From positions 1 through 64,000 of the forward strand of contig JPHH03000049.1 in the NCBI GenBank assembly GCA_000750105.3: DNA of 64,000 nucleotides, given 5' to 3'. Position 1 is the stretch's first letter; each line of letters begins with the position of its first letter. The stretch comes from Tolypocladium sp. Sup5 PDA-1. Lineage: Eukaryota > Ascomycota > Sordariomycetes > Hypocreales > Ophiocordycipitaceae. The notes beneath the pieces are model-generated. The model did no database searches. It was not told where the DNA came from and worked only from the letters and a program-made list of their open reading frames with translations. This document shows, in pieces, positions 56,421 to 64,000 of the stretch. The position numbers were made by a program, and so were the translations under genes.

Positions 56421-57617
56421 CTAGGACCTGTCTCTGCCTGGCGACCTGTCTCTGCCTCGCGACCTGGGAGACCGACTGCGCGTCTCCCGGCTCTGGCCCT
56501 GGGTTGGTGCGGGCTGCTGAGGAGCCCGGCCCAGAGTCAAAATAGGGCATCGCTCGGGTTCCCGCGTGCCACACTCGGGGTACAACACCAGGGACCTGCC
56601 CATCGGGTTGGCCGTGTAAAACAGCGTGTACACGGCGCGGCTCTTGTCTTCGACCCGCCAAGAGTCGTTGACAAAAGACAGGGGAGCGTGGGATAGTTGG
56701 ACATGGGCGCCATCCACGGAGTATGTCCTAACGTAGTCCACATCCTCCTGATGCACACGGTGCCGCACGATTGCAATCAGCGAATAGTGGACTCGCTGGT
56801 TGATTGGCACGTGTCCCAGCGCCCTCGCGATGAGTTCCGCCTTTGCCACGTTTGTCGCTGGGACGTTCAAGTGGCGAAGCTCCTCGTACGTTAGAGGTCT
56901 CTCCGGGTGTGGCTTGTACAATACTCGGACAAATCTGGGTAAGGCGGAGAGCCATATCTCCGACTTAGCCGAGGGCTCTCCAGTCCCACTGAACTCCCTG
57001 TCCACGAAGTACTGCAGGCTCCTATTGGGAGAGCGGGTACAGTCAATATCCAACAAGCTCTCCCGTCCCGCATCTTCGCGGCTCGGAAATGGGACCGCAT
57101 GCCATTCGGGGCGCTCCTCGGTCTTGTATACAGTGGGGGCGTAGAGGACAAAGCCAGCCCTGGACCAGAGCGTGCTATCCATGATGCCGCTCCTGGACAG
57201 GTTCTCGAAGTTGAGGATCCTGTTCTCGCGATAGTTCTCGACAGAGTCCTCGAGAGAGTCCGGGGGCCTCTCCTGCAACGGTGTGCCTGGGACGACGGCT
57301 TGCTTTTCTTGCAGGTGCTGCTTGGCCTGGGCCTCTTCGACGGGACTGCCGTCCCGCTTCATCTCAAGCCACGCGTACTTGAGTATTGGGTTAGTGGCCT
57401 CATCTGCCAACCACTCTCCATCGCCCGCGGCATCTCTGTATGAGATTATATGGCTGTTCAAATGCCGGATCACCTGCGTGAGGCAATCGATGCCAGAAGT
57501 CCGCCGCGCTGCGACTGTGCTCGTGTCGAGCGGCGGCACGAAGCGCAGAATGGACCTAATCTGCGGGTCGTCTGGGCCCGGCTCGGATGTCTCCCTAAGG
57601 TCCTTGGAAGGAGGCAT
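56421..57617 (-). CDS. Orphan protein with Arg/Ser-rich tail
   Basis: A 398-residue, intron-free frame starting MPPSKDLRETSEPGPDDP. Its middle (about residues 150-350) looks like a folded domain (GFVLYAPTVYKTEERPEWHAV, ALPRFVRVLYKPHPERPLTY, VHYSLIAIVRHRV, TYSVDGAHV). The block YSLIAIVRHR followed by a WRVED segment vaguely recalls the end of ubiquitin-specific peptidases, but the catalytic Cys and His boxes are not visible, so I make no claim. The C-terminus is an RS-type tail (RETRSRSPRSRGRDRSPGR) of the sort found in RNA-processing proteins. It is divergent from the RGG/zinc-knuckle gene at 58053, sharing 435 bp that contain an imperfect 24-bp repeat. GC content is high. Confidence 0.55.
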   Translation of the reverse strand: MPPSKDLRETSEPGPDDPQIRSILRFVPPLDTSTVAARRTSGIDCLTQVIRHLNSHIISYRDAAGDGEWLADEATNPILKYAWLEMKRDGSPVEEAQAKQHLQEKQAVVPGTPLQERPPDSLEDSVENYRENRILNFENLSRSGIMDSTLWSRAGFVLYAPTVYKTEERPEWHAVPFPSREDAGRESLLDIDCTRSPNRSLQYFVDREFSGTGEPSAKSEIWLSALPRFVRVLYKPHPERPLTYEELRHLNVPATNVAKAELIARALGHVPINQRVHYSLIAIVRHRVHQEDVDYVRTYSVDGAHVQLSHAPLSFVNDSWRVEDKSRAVYTLFYTANPMGRSLVLYPECGTREPERCPILTLGRAPQQPAPTQGQSRETRSRSPRSRGRDRSPGRDRS

Positions 57618-57641
57618 AGTAACGTTGCTCGTGATGCCGTT

Positions 57642-57766
57642 TTCGTTTATGTCGGAAGAGGAGTTTTGTATGCGGAAGAGAGAGAGCTTCGTTTATGTGC
57701 GAAGAGGGAGTTCCGGTCATGTGCGAAGAGAGAGTTTCGGTTGTGTGCGGAAGAGAAAGAGAGGAG
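57642..57766. repeat. Imperfect 24-27-bp tandem repeat in divergent promoter
   Basis: About five units of the form tgtgcgaagagrgagttycggt are found; the clearest two (tgtgcgaagagggagttccg and tgtgcgaagagagagtttcg) are 24 bp apart. The array starts 25 bp upstream of the ATG of the minus-strand gene, so it lies in that gene's leader or core promoter. Confidence 0.75.
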
Positions 57767-57960
57767 TGTTCAAGCTCACGTGGCCAGCCAGTTGGCGGGT
57801 GAACTGTTGAACAGCTCCCAGCAGCCTTGCAGCTGTTCATATTTTCCCTGCCTGATTTCTCAGTCACGCACCAGCCCAGCACGTGTTGGGGAAATACTTA
57901 TTTATCCAGCCTTTGCAAATTTTTCTTTTCATCACACCGCAACCATAACCACAACTGCAC

Positions 57961-57977
57961 CGCAACAACCGCAACAG

Positions 57978-58009
<32 letters not shown>

Positions 58010-58020
58010 ACAACAACAAC
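57961..58020 (+). repeat. CAA/CAG trinucleotide tract
   Basis: Nearly uninterrupted caa repeats with single cag, cga and ccg variants, ending 33 bp before the ATG at 58053. If the open frame upstream of that ATG were translated it would add a poly-Gln stretch; as a leader it resembles the CAA-rich leaders of well-translated fungal mRNAs. Confidence 0.85.
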
Positions 58021-58052
58021 GCACTCTCGCAACACAAGCGATATTGAACAAT

Positions 58053-59207
58053 ATGTTCGCAGGTAATAACTGCGGCAGTGGTGTGAACCACGGTGGTGGT
58101 GGCCGCGGTGGTGGCCGTGGTGGTGGCCGTGGTAGCCGTGGTGGCCACGGTGGTGGCCGCGGCGGTGTTACCAAAGGCGGCCGCGGTAACAGAGCCGGCC
58201 GCGGTAACAGAGCCGGCCGCGGTGGCAGAGGCGGCCAAGGCAGAGGCGGATCTGCGGCCGCGCCGACGAACCTCCTCAGAGAGGTCGAGTCCATCAGAGT
58301 CCGCGACCTCTTCGATAGCGAGGGCAATGTGGTCAGCACCCGGGCCGGGGTCGCCAACGTCCCCAATTCGACGATGGTGGTGACTAGCAACCCGCAGGCG
58401 ATGGCGCAGGCCACCGAGCAGCTGCAGGTCACCTCGGGTCGCCGCACCGTCGTGTCCTTGATGGTTGCCATCGAAGAGGGCAACATACACTCGTACCGGC
58501 CCAGGCAGGCGCACGAGGTGGACGTTGGCCTAACCAGCCTCGGCCTCGCGGGCAGAGCCAGAGTGCCCCCCGCCCACTTTGATCGGGAGATCAGGGAGCT
58601 CGGCGATGACGAGGACGAAGACGCCGTCCAGCCGCGCACTCACCCACTGTACGAGGGTATGCCCTGTGCCTCGTGCAAGGCCGAGACCCATGGGCTGGAG
58701 CATTGCATCTGGCCGGAGGCAGACGGCCTGGTCCATGGCTGTGCCGTGTGCAACACGATGGACCATGAACTGTCCACCTGTCGGCGGTACCGGGCCTTGG
58801 ACCTGTACCGCAAGACCTCACTGGTGGTCTATGGACGTCGGCACATGCCGGCGCTCAAGCTCGCAGAAGGCTGGGTCAGCCTCATGCGCCGGTACCTGGA
58901 GGAGAACCCGGAAGCCGAGCACCCAGAGGGCTTCCCGTGGACCGAGACTTTCGGGGCTCTCAAGCACCGAGCCAACAGGCGAGAGAGGAGCCGCATGGAG
59001 CGGTTCTACGAGAATTATGATCGGTCATTCCTCCCAGTAGACCGAAACACCGAAACGTGGGAGATCGTCTTGGTGACGTTCGGTTACCGCTATAATGTGG
59101 GAGCCTCGCGGTCGCGGCAGACAGGCGAGTCGTCCGCGGCCCCTAGCGGTGACCATATTCGGGAACTTGACCCGATGGACTGTGAAGACGGGGCCTCGGC
59201 CGAGTAG
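58053..59207 (+). CDS. RGG-box protein with two CCHC zinc knuckles (nucleocapsid-like)
   Basis: A 384-residue, intron-free protein. Residues about 12-70 are a Gly/Arg/His-rich RGG-type region (GGGRGGGRGGGRGSRGG) coded by GGTGGCCGT-like repeats. Two zinc knuckles of the retroviral CX2CX4HX4C form follow: C205-C208-H213-C218 (CASCKAETHGLEHC) and C230-C233-H238-C243 (CAVCNTMDHELSTC). RGG boxes and CCHC knuckles both bind single-stranded nucleic acid, so an RNA-binding role is likely. The spacing of the knuckle pair resembles Gag nucleocapsid or CNBP-like proteins, but no protease, reverse transcriptase or integrase is seen nearby. I chose the ATG after the CAA tract; the open frame reaches back to 57450, overlapping the divergent gene. 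The C-terminus is acidic (DPMDCEDGASAE). Confidence 0.65.
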   Translation: MFAGNNCGSGVNHGGGGRGGGRGGGRGSRGGHGGGRGGVTKGGRGNRAGRGNRAGRGGRGGQGRGGSAAAPTNLLREVESIRVRDLFDSEGNVVSTRAGVANVPNSTMVVTSNPQAMAQATEQLQVTSGRRTVVSLMVAIEEGNIHSYRPRQAHEVDVGLTSLGLAGRARVPPAHFDREIRELGDDEDEDAVQPRTHPLYEGMPCASCKAETHGLEHCIWPEADGLVHGCAVCNTMDHELSTCRRYRALDLYRKTSLVVYGRRHMPALKLAEGWVSLMRRYLEENPEAEHPEGFPWTETFGALKHRANRRERSRMERFYENYDRSFLPVDRNTETWEIVLVTFGYRYNVGASRSRQTGESSAAPSGDHIRELDPMDCEDGASAE

Positions 59208-59794
59208 ATGCCAAGAGGCGTCCTGGGTGGCCCGATGGAAGTTGGCCACCGGCCTCGACAATAGTCGACGGCCTTGACTGAGTAACGCCTTTGTGGCCGA
59301 CTCCTTGGAGTCCGGCCTGGCCATTGCCCCTACCAGGGCATGTTGAACTCTGTACGAGATTGGTGGAGAGTGTGTCGTGCCGTTTACGTGGTATGGAGTC
59401 CCGACATTGCGAGAGACGTGAGGTACCGAGTACTGACGTTGCAATAGAGTTTGTCTTGGGGGCTGGGCTCCGTCCTTGGCGTTTTGGCCCAACGAATCAC
59501 GGTCAACACGTCCAACAAGGGGCGGCCCGAGGGGCCGAGACCCACGGGCCCAATCAGGCGGGCTCCGGGGCAGCGATAACCCACACCGTCGACAACGCCC
59601 CCTCTCCCCAGTCCCAATGGAAGGGGAAGAGAATAAGAAACTCCACATGAGACAGCGAGATGCGGTGGCCCGGAGTTCACGGGAGTGCCGGATGCCCAGG
59701 ACGACACAATCTCTCATGTACCTTTCAGGCCCAACCGCCGCGACCACACGAGAGCTTTCGACGGAGAGCTTGGCGGCCATCCTGGAGAACACTC

Positions 59795-60020
59795 GACGGG
59801 CAGGAAGGAGGAACTGAGAGGCAGGCATGGGGCAATCTGGAGGAGACGACCGAAGGAGGAATCGAGCGGCAGGGAGGAGACGGTCGAAAGGAGGAATCGA
59901 GCGGCATGAAGGAGGCAATCTGGAGGAACTGAGCGGCAGGAGGAGTCGGGCGGCATGGAAACGGCCGAAAGGAGGAATCGAGCGCATCAAGGAGGCAATC
60001 CGGAGGAACTGAGCGGCGGG
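59795..60020. repeat. Purine-rich imperfect minisatellite
   Basis: Variants of gaaaggaggaatcgagcggca and ggaggcaatctggaggaact alternate through the segment (for example near 59860, 59895, 59970 and 59990). Unit borders are irregular, as in an old, shuffled minisatellite. Confidence 0.65.
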
Positions 60021-60119
60021 GAGGATACGTTGGGAAGGGAATTCCGGATCTTCTGGACTGTACATACCATACGGTCACTCCATCACACACCGGATGGGCC
60101 CGTTGTCACTCACACGTCC

Positions 60120-60175
60120 AACTTGATACGCCCAACTTGATACGCCCAACTTGATACGCCCAACTTGATACGCCT
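60120..60175. repeat. 14-bp tandem repeat, four units
   Basis: aacttgatacgccc is repeated four times head to tail, only the last base of unit four differing (cct). It lies about 250 bp upstream of the coiled-coil gene. Confidence 0.95.
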
Positions 60176-60425
60176 ACGGTGACGATGAAGTTCTTTCTAG
60201 GTCCACTCGCGTCTCCCATTGAAATCAGGCACGTCGAGTGTCAGTCGAGTGCGCCCCGCCCGAGGCACCATGCAGCTGGTAGCTGGCAGCTCGAGACGGG
60301 AGAGAGCGTACAGGCACGTTCACCGCCAGGCCCCTCGATCCTAAACCTGTTCTGCCCCGTGTTTGGTGAGCATAGGCAGCAGCGCCGGCCACAGTAAGGC
60401 CCAACTGAACGTGGCCAAAGAGGAC

Positions 60426-61542
60426 ATGAAGGCAGGTCGAGAGGAGTCCGCGCGTCTATTGCGAGAGGCGAACCAAGAAATCGAACGCCTCGCCGTCACT
60501 GGGACGGCGCAGGACTTGCGCGAAGCCGAGGCCGAGGTCCACCGCCTCACAGGCCAATTGGGGGCTCGGGAGCGGGAGCTGGCCGACGTTCCCGGGCTGA
60601 TGACCCGCATCAGTGGCCTCAAGGTAGAGAACCAGAACTTGCGCGACGAAGTCCTCGACGACGGCGAGTTGCGCGAGCTCAACAGGGTTTTGCGAGCCGA
60701 CCTGGACGAGTCGCGGCAGCAAGTGGCCGAGGTCAAGGCCGAGCTGGAACAGGTCAAGGTGGCCACGAGCATCCAGGCCGCGGAGCTGTCTCTTGCCAAG
60801 GCCGACAGCGACAAGCATTCAAAACTGTCGGCGTCCCATGCAGAGGATGCCGGGCGTGAAAGGAAGTTGCGTTTGGAAATACAGACCTCCAGCGCCCAGA
60901 CCGACATTACACAGCCAGTTGCAGTTGGCCTACAATGCATTGTCCAGAGAGGTCTCCCTCCAAGTCGAGGAGCGTAATGCCCTGGGTAATGAGCATGATG
61001 CCCTGGGTAATGAGCGTGACGTCCTCGATAATAAGTGTAACCTCGCAGAGGAAATTGCCCGGTCTGGACATGGACGCATCCTGAACATGATGGCGTCGCT
61101 GGTTCCATCAAGCCATGGGCAGGACTTTCCGTGGACGGAAATAGCCTCGAGCCTCTTGAGCGGCGACAAAGTCGATACCGACGGCGGTTCGGCAGGCCAG
61201 ATGAAGATGCTCGCGTCCTGGCCGGCAGACGACGCGAAGACGGCGCCGGGAATGTCCCGGCCTGGAACGTGCCCGTCCATCTATGGCTGCGTCCTCGGCA
61301 TGCTTGACCTGGTAGGCCAGGAGCCTCTGTGGTCCGACGCCTTCTCCGTCGTGCCCGGCAGGCTCGCATCGCTCCAGGAAGCCCTCGTCTCCCTTCCGGC
61401 GTCAGAGGGGATGAGCAAGTGGGCGCTGACCCTGCTCGACGGGACGCAGTTCGCTATGTGGTGGGTACATGACCGGAGGATTAAGGCCGAAGGAGGCACG
61501 ATAATTATCCAAGCACCGCCTCTAAAAGAGGCTGCTAATTAG
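60426..61542 (+). pseudogene. Coiled-coil protein with internal frame break
   Basis: From the first in-frame ATG (60426; the frame is open from 60363) about 180 codons of Ala/Glu/Leu/Arg-rich heptad sequence run to a stop at 60975-60977. The coil then continues in another frame (HSQLQLAYNALSREVSLQVE, then ALGNEHDALGNERDVLDNK) to a stop at 61540-61542. The shift falls near 60900-60915. After the coil comes a globular part of about 150 residues (GRILNMMASLVPSSHG, CPSIYGCVLGMLDLVGQ, WALTLLDGTQFAMWWVHDRR). A one-base error or an unseen intron could restore one frame; otherwise it is a recent pseudogene. Family not recognised. Confidence 0.5.
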
Positions 61543-61935
61543 CCTATCTATATAAAAGCTAAGATCTTATGTATCGTTCTCTATATAAAAATTAATATCC
61601 TATATATAGTAATCTTATATATCTCTCTATATTTTAAAGTTAAGATCCTATATATTAATCTTATATATACTTCTTATATAAAAGCTAAGTATAACTATCT
61701 TATATATATCCCGTTATATAAAAGCTAAGATCTTATATAATATTACTTATATACTTTATTATTTTTATTAATTATTACGTATACCTTAGCTTTATCCCCT
61801 TATCTATACTAGTAAGTAGTAGCTATTAATTTAGCTATTCATATATATATTTCAAGCTTACCTTTCCTATACCGTTAAGCTAACTTTATTATTTGATATA
61901 TACTTAGTATCTATTACCTGTAGCGTCTAGCGATA
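61543..61935. repeat. AT-rich island with tatataaaagctaag repeats
   Basis: Extremely TA-rich. The word tatataaaagctaagatctta recurs, complete or partial, near 61549, 61671 and 61713, with shorter ctatatataa/ttatatat units between. It looks like the island at the left end of the window and has no coding signal. The next gene's first codons lie within about 110 bp of its right edge. Confidence 0.75.
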
Positions 61936-62041
61936 GCACGTGACCTATCTTAGGAAATACATACAATGCTTACTGCGGAATATCTTCCCACCTAAATATC
62001 CTCCCAAGAGCCATCTGAAAAACTTGCACATCACGAAAAGC

Positions 62042-63343
62042 ATGGCTGCCCAGGCGCCCACCCCGAGCAAAGAGATGCCCATGGCAGGCGGCCAGTACCA
62101 GGCGAGCATGTTAGCAGCCCTGGGAGACAAGAGCTCTCTATACGACCTCATGCTCGAGCTACCGCGCGTGGGTGCACTCATGGACATGGACGCGACACTG
62201 AAAAAGTACAAGTTCAACGTGAGGGACACTGTCCAGTCCCTCACCCAGGATGCTGGCAACAACTGGGAGATGGCGCTGCTGCTTCATTCCATGGACAGAA
62301 GCATGATTCAGGCCATTGTCATGGGAACGTTGGCATACGACGCCTCCTGTGGGCGCATCAAGACGTACGCAGACAGCTTCGTCGAGGATGACGCTCACGG
62401 TGTCTACGTTATCGGGCTCCGTCGACAAGGCACTGCCTTTGGCGGCAAGTTCCTAAACAAGACGGAGACTCGGGAGCTCATCGACAAGCTCAAGGAGTAC
62501 CTGCAGGGCTGCCGAGTTTGGAGAAACACCACGCCTGCAGCTCGCTCGGAAGCGGAGATGGCCCTTGTCGCGTGGGTCAAGCGGGTAGATGGCCAGCTCG
62601 TGGCGCCTCCGATCACCAGCGCCAATGAGCCCTACTTCATCGAGACTTCTTCGGACGAGGTGCAGGTTGAGGCCCTCATCAGGGGGTTTGCCAAGAGGGT
62701 CGTGCCCGCGCCGGCTTCGGGAGATGGCGACGAGGCACTGGTTCGCCAGCTCCAGAGCCCACTGTACGTGGGCTGCTCGACGAATCTCAAGCAGAGCCTG
62801 GCCAACTACGGCACCAAGGAGAACCTCAGAACGGTCAACAAGCACCTGGGCCTCACCATGAGCGTGCTGGAGGCCCAAGGCCGGCCGGTCGAGATGACGA
62901 TCCGAGTGGCCGTGCGGACCTGGAAGGGATCGCAGCTGCCCCTGGCGGAGCAGCTCGTGGCCACACTGGCCAGCTCCTTTGTGCATCAGTGCGGCTTCAA
63001 CGCCATGCAAGGAGGGGGGCGCACAGGCACTGCCAACGAGAACCAGCACGAGAGGGACCTCGTCCTGTGCCACAAGCCCTACATGCGAGAGAACCTCACG
63101 GAGACCCTAGACGAAAGTCGCGCCCACCGCGACTTTGAGCGTGACTTGGACAAGATCTTGGACGGCATGAAGCTCCTTGAAGACGAGATCAACAAGGCCC
63201 GGGACGAGATTGACACAAACCAGTCAATCCTGGACGGCGAGTCCGCAGATACACTCGTGCAGCGCGCCGAGGAGTGCGAGCGATGCATGAGTGAGATGCT
63301 CGCAGAGGCCCGCGAGGTCGAGCACCTGGCCGAGCTTCTCTAG
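62042..63343 (+). CDS. Orphan protein with C-terminal coiled coil
   Basis: A 433-residue, intron-free protein starting MAAQAPTPSKEMPMAGG; the frame is open from 61940, but the first part would come from the AT-rich island. The central region contains ELPRVGALMDMDATLKKYKF, NWEMALLLHSMDRSMIQ, SPLYVGCSTNLKQSLANYG and FVHQCGFNAMQGGGRTG. The LYVGCST-x-L segment is faintly like the start of a GIY-YIG nuclease, but the required Arg and downstream residues are absent, so I do not claim it. The last 80 residues form a coiled coil (DFERDLDKILDGMKLLEDEI and on). After the TAG stop the same frame stays open for 33 more codons of similar character. High GC, like the three preceding orphan genes; function unknown. 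Confidence 0.55.
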   Translation: MAAQAPTPSKEMPMAGGQYQASMLAALGDKSSLYDLMLELPRVGALMDMDATLKKYKFNVRDTVQSLTQDAGNNWEMALLLHSMDRSMIQAIVMGTLAYDASCGRIKTYADSFVEDDAHGVYVIGLRRQGTAFGGKFLNKTETRELIDKLKEYLQGCRVWRNTTPAARSEAEMALVAWVKRVDGQLVAPPITSANEPYFIETSSDEVQVEALIRGFAKRVVPAPASGDGDEALVRQLQSPLYVGCSTNLKQSLANYGTKENLRTVNKHLGLTMSVLEAQGRPVEMTIRVAVRTWKGSQLPLAEQLVATLASSFVHQCGFNAMQGGGRTGTANENQHERDLVLCHKPYMRENLTETLDESRAHRDFERDLDKILDGMKLLEDEINKARDEIDTNQSILDGESADTLVQRAEECERCMSEMLAEAREVEHLAELL

Positions 63344-64000
63344 AAGATGAGGAAGGCCCAGGCTCCCGAACTTGCGGCCATCGTGGAAGCGGAATGGGAC
63401 AAGGAGGGATGGGAGACGGCTTGTACGCCGGAGGCAGGCGTCTAGAGTCGACCACAACAGGCGAAACGCGAATCGACGGCACGACTACATTGTGGCGGAT
63501 CAGGATCGCCTAATACAAGCGACGAGGGCTTGGTCGTTGGGGCGCATGGATACGGCTGGCAATGGATGAACTCGGTCTGGTGTGAAGGGGGGAACGGCTA
63601 GATGGCGGGGCGAGTTGCCAACCGATATAATAAAGACAAAATCACATTCCCTTTGCGTGTCCGAGATCTTGGGCAGCCAACTCTAGACAACTCTTCGCAA
63701 CTGGGGGCGGTAGCGTGACTGTTGCTCTCTCCTAGCTAGGGGTGACTGAATGTCTTGTTGCCACTCCGTTAAACTGTTACATCTCTCTCTAGACTCCAAC
63801 CACCTATACGCGGAACCCATCTGCCATCATTCCACTAAGCAGGCAGCCTCACGTTGTCCTTTGGCTCCAGGAAACACGGCGCCCAGTGGTGACATTGCTA
63901 GAGCAGTAATCCAGCGCCGGGTAGGGGCAGTGGGAACCTGTTGCCACAGCAAGCAACCGGCTGTTACAGCTGTTCAGGCCAAACATACAACACCCACGTG
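63344..64000. other. Terminal intergenic region
   Basis: This starts with the 33-codon in-frame extension noted after the preceding stop. A possible polyadenylation signal (aataaa, about 63628) follows. Nothing else is supported to the window end. Confidence 0.45.

Larger units (their letters stand above)
59208..60425. other. Repeat-bearing intergenic region
   Basis: About 1.2 kb without a supported gene. It holds a purine-rich imperfect repeat (59795-60020) and a 14-bp tandem repeat (60120-60175). A 346-codon minus-strand frame crossing the purine-rich repeat is low-complexity and overlaps the end of the zinc-knuckle gene; I read it as chance. Confidence 0.5.

Noticed and set aside
56421..57617. 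Ubiquitin-specific peptidase resemblance (YSLIAIVRHR)
   Set aside because: Neither the Cys box nor the His box could be located.
59025..60065. 346-codon open frame on the minus strand
   Set aside because: It crosses the purine-rich minisatellite, is Arg/Pro/Ser low-complexity and overlaps the 3' end of the zinc-knuckle gene; it is best explained as the antisense of repeats.
62760..62830. GIY-YIG nuclease-like LYVGCSTNLKQSL in the last orphan protein
   Set aside because: The catalytic Arg and later Glu of GIY-YIG domains are not seen; resemblance limited to about ten residues.
1..64000. CRISPR arrays, bacterial operons, ribosome binding sites
   Set aside because: Intron-bearing fungal genes throughout; no array of short direct repeats with unique spacers was seen.

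Overview
The window is nuclear DNA of a filamentous ascomycete (Pezizomycotina; a sordariomycete, perhaps hypocrealean, is my guess). The reasons are: genes with short introns of about 47-320 nt carrying GTRNGT donors, CTRAC-type branch sites and YAG acceptors; HET-domain, Zn2Cys6 and sedolisin families; and AT-rich islands (about 1-1340, 42000-42330, 61543-61935) that look like repeats degraded by repeat-induced point mutation (RIP). It reads as an accessory, gene-sparse, relic-rich region rather than a conserved core locus.

Layout. 1-6 kb: an AT-rich island with a 24-bp tandem repeat, a frameshifted RraA-family relic, and two tail-to-tail paralogous HET-domain (allorecognition-type) genes. 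7.8-12.4 kb: a four-exon cytochrome b5-fused sphingolipid-type desaturase and an arylsulfotransferase-fold membrane protein. 12.7-17.4 kb: a transcription factor combining C2H2 and Zn2Cys6 fingers, divergent from a mitochondrial complex I 20-kDa (PSST/NuoB) subunit gene, then a secreted cupredoxin. 18-25 kb: an orphan membrane-type ORF, a badly broken subtilisin pseudogene and an intact secreted sedolisin (S53). 25-32.4 kb: a Zn2Cys6 regulator divergent from a 14-exon full-size ABCB transporter, a plausible regulator/efflux pair. 32.5-41.7 kb: relics of an alpha/beta hydrolase and an amino-acid permease, two related tiny Cys-rich genes with similar promoters, an RCC1-type gene and an ADP/ATP carrier gene. 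44-48.5 kb: a 1396-residue C2H2 protein with a perfect 54-bp internal duplication.

The most unusual part is 49.9-63.4 kb. A roughly 1.7-kresidue protein gene (49927-55140) has the look of a bacterial multidomain protein and ends in a papain-like (C39/AvrRpt2-type) cysteine-protease domain. It is interrupted by one clear fungal intron and one reading-frame break (or atypical intron). It is followed at once by a decayed second ORF. Next comes a GC-rich set of orphan genes: an Arg/Ser-tailed protein divergent from an RGG-box protein with two CCHC zinc knuckles, a coiled-coil protein with a frame break, an AT-rich island, and a 433-residue coiled-coil-tailed protein. Several minisatellites lie among them.

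How the genes might work together: the Zn2Cys6/ABCB pair probably acts as one unit. The extra-looking copies of essential mitochondrial or nuclear genes (PSST, ADP/ATP carrier, RCC1) sit in an otherwise dispensable neighbourhood and may be divergent second copies. The HET pair fits a self/non-self role. No PKS, NRPS or other core secondary-metabolite synthase is visible. All exon structures were read by eye from frame, splice signals and family resemblance; none has been tested by alignment or RNA data.
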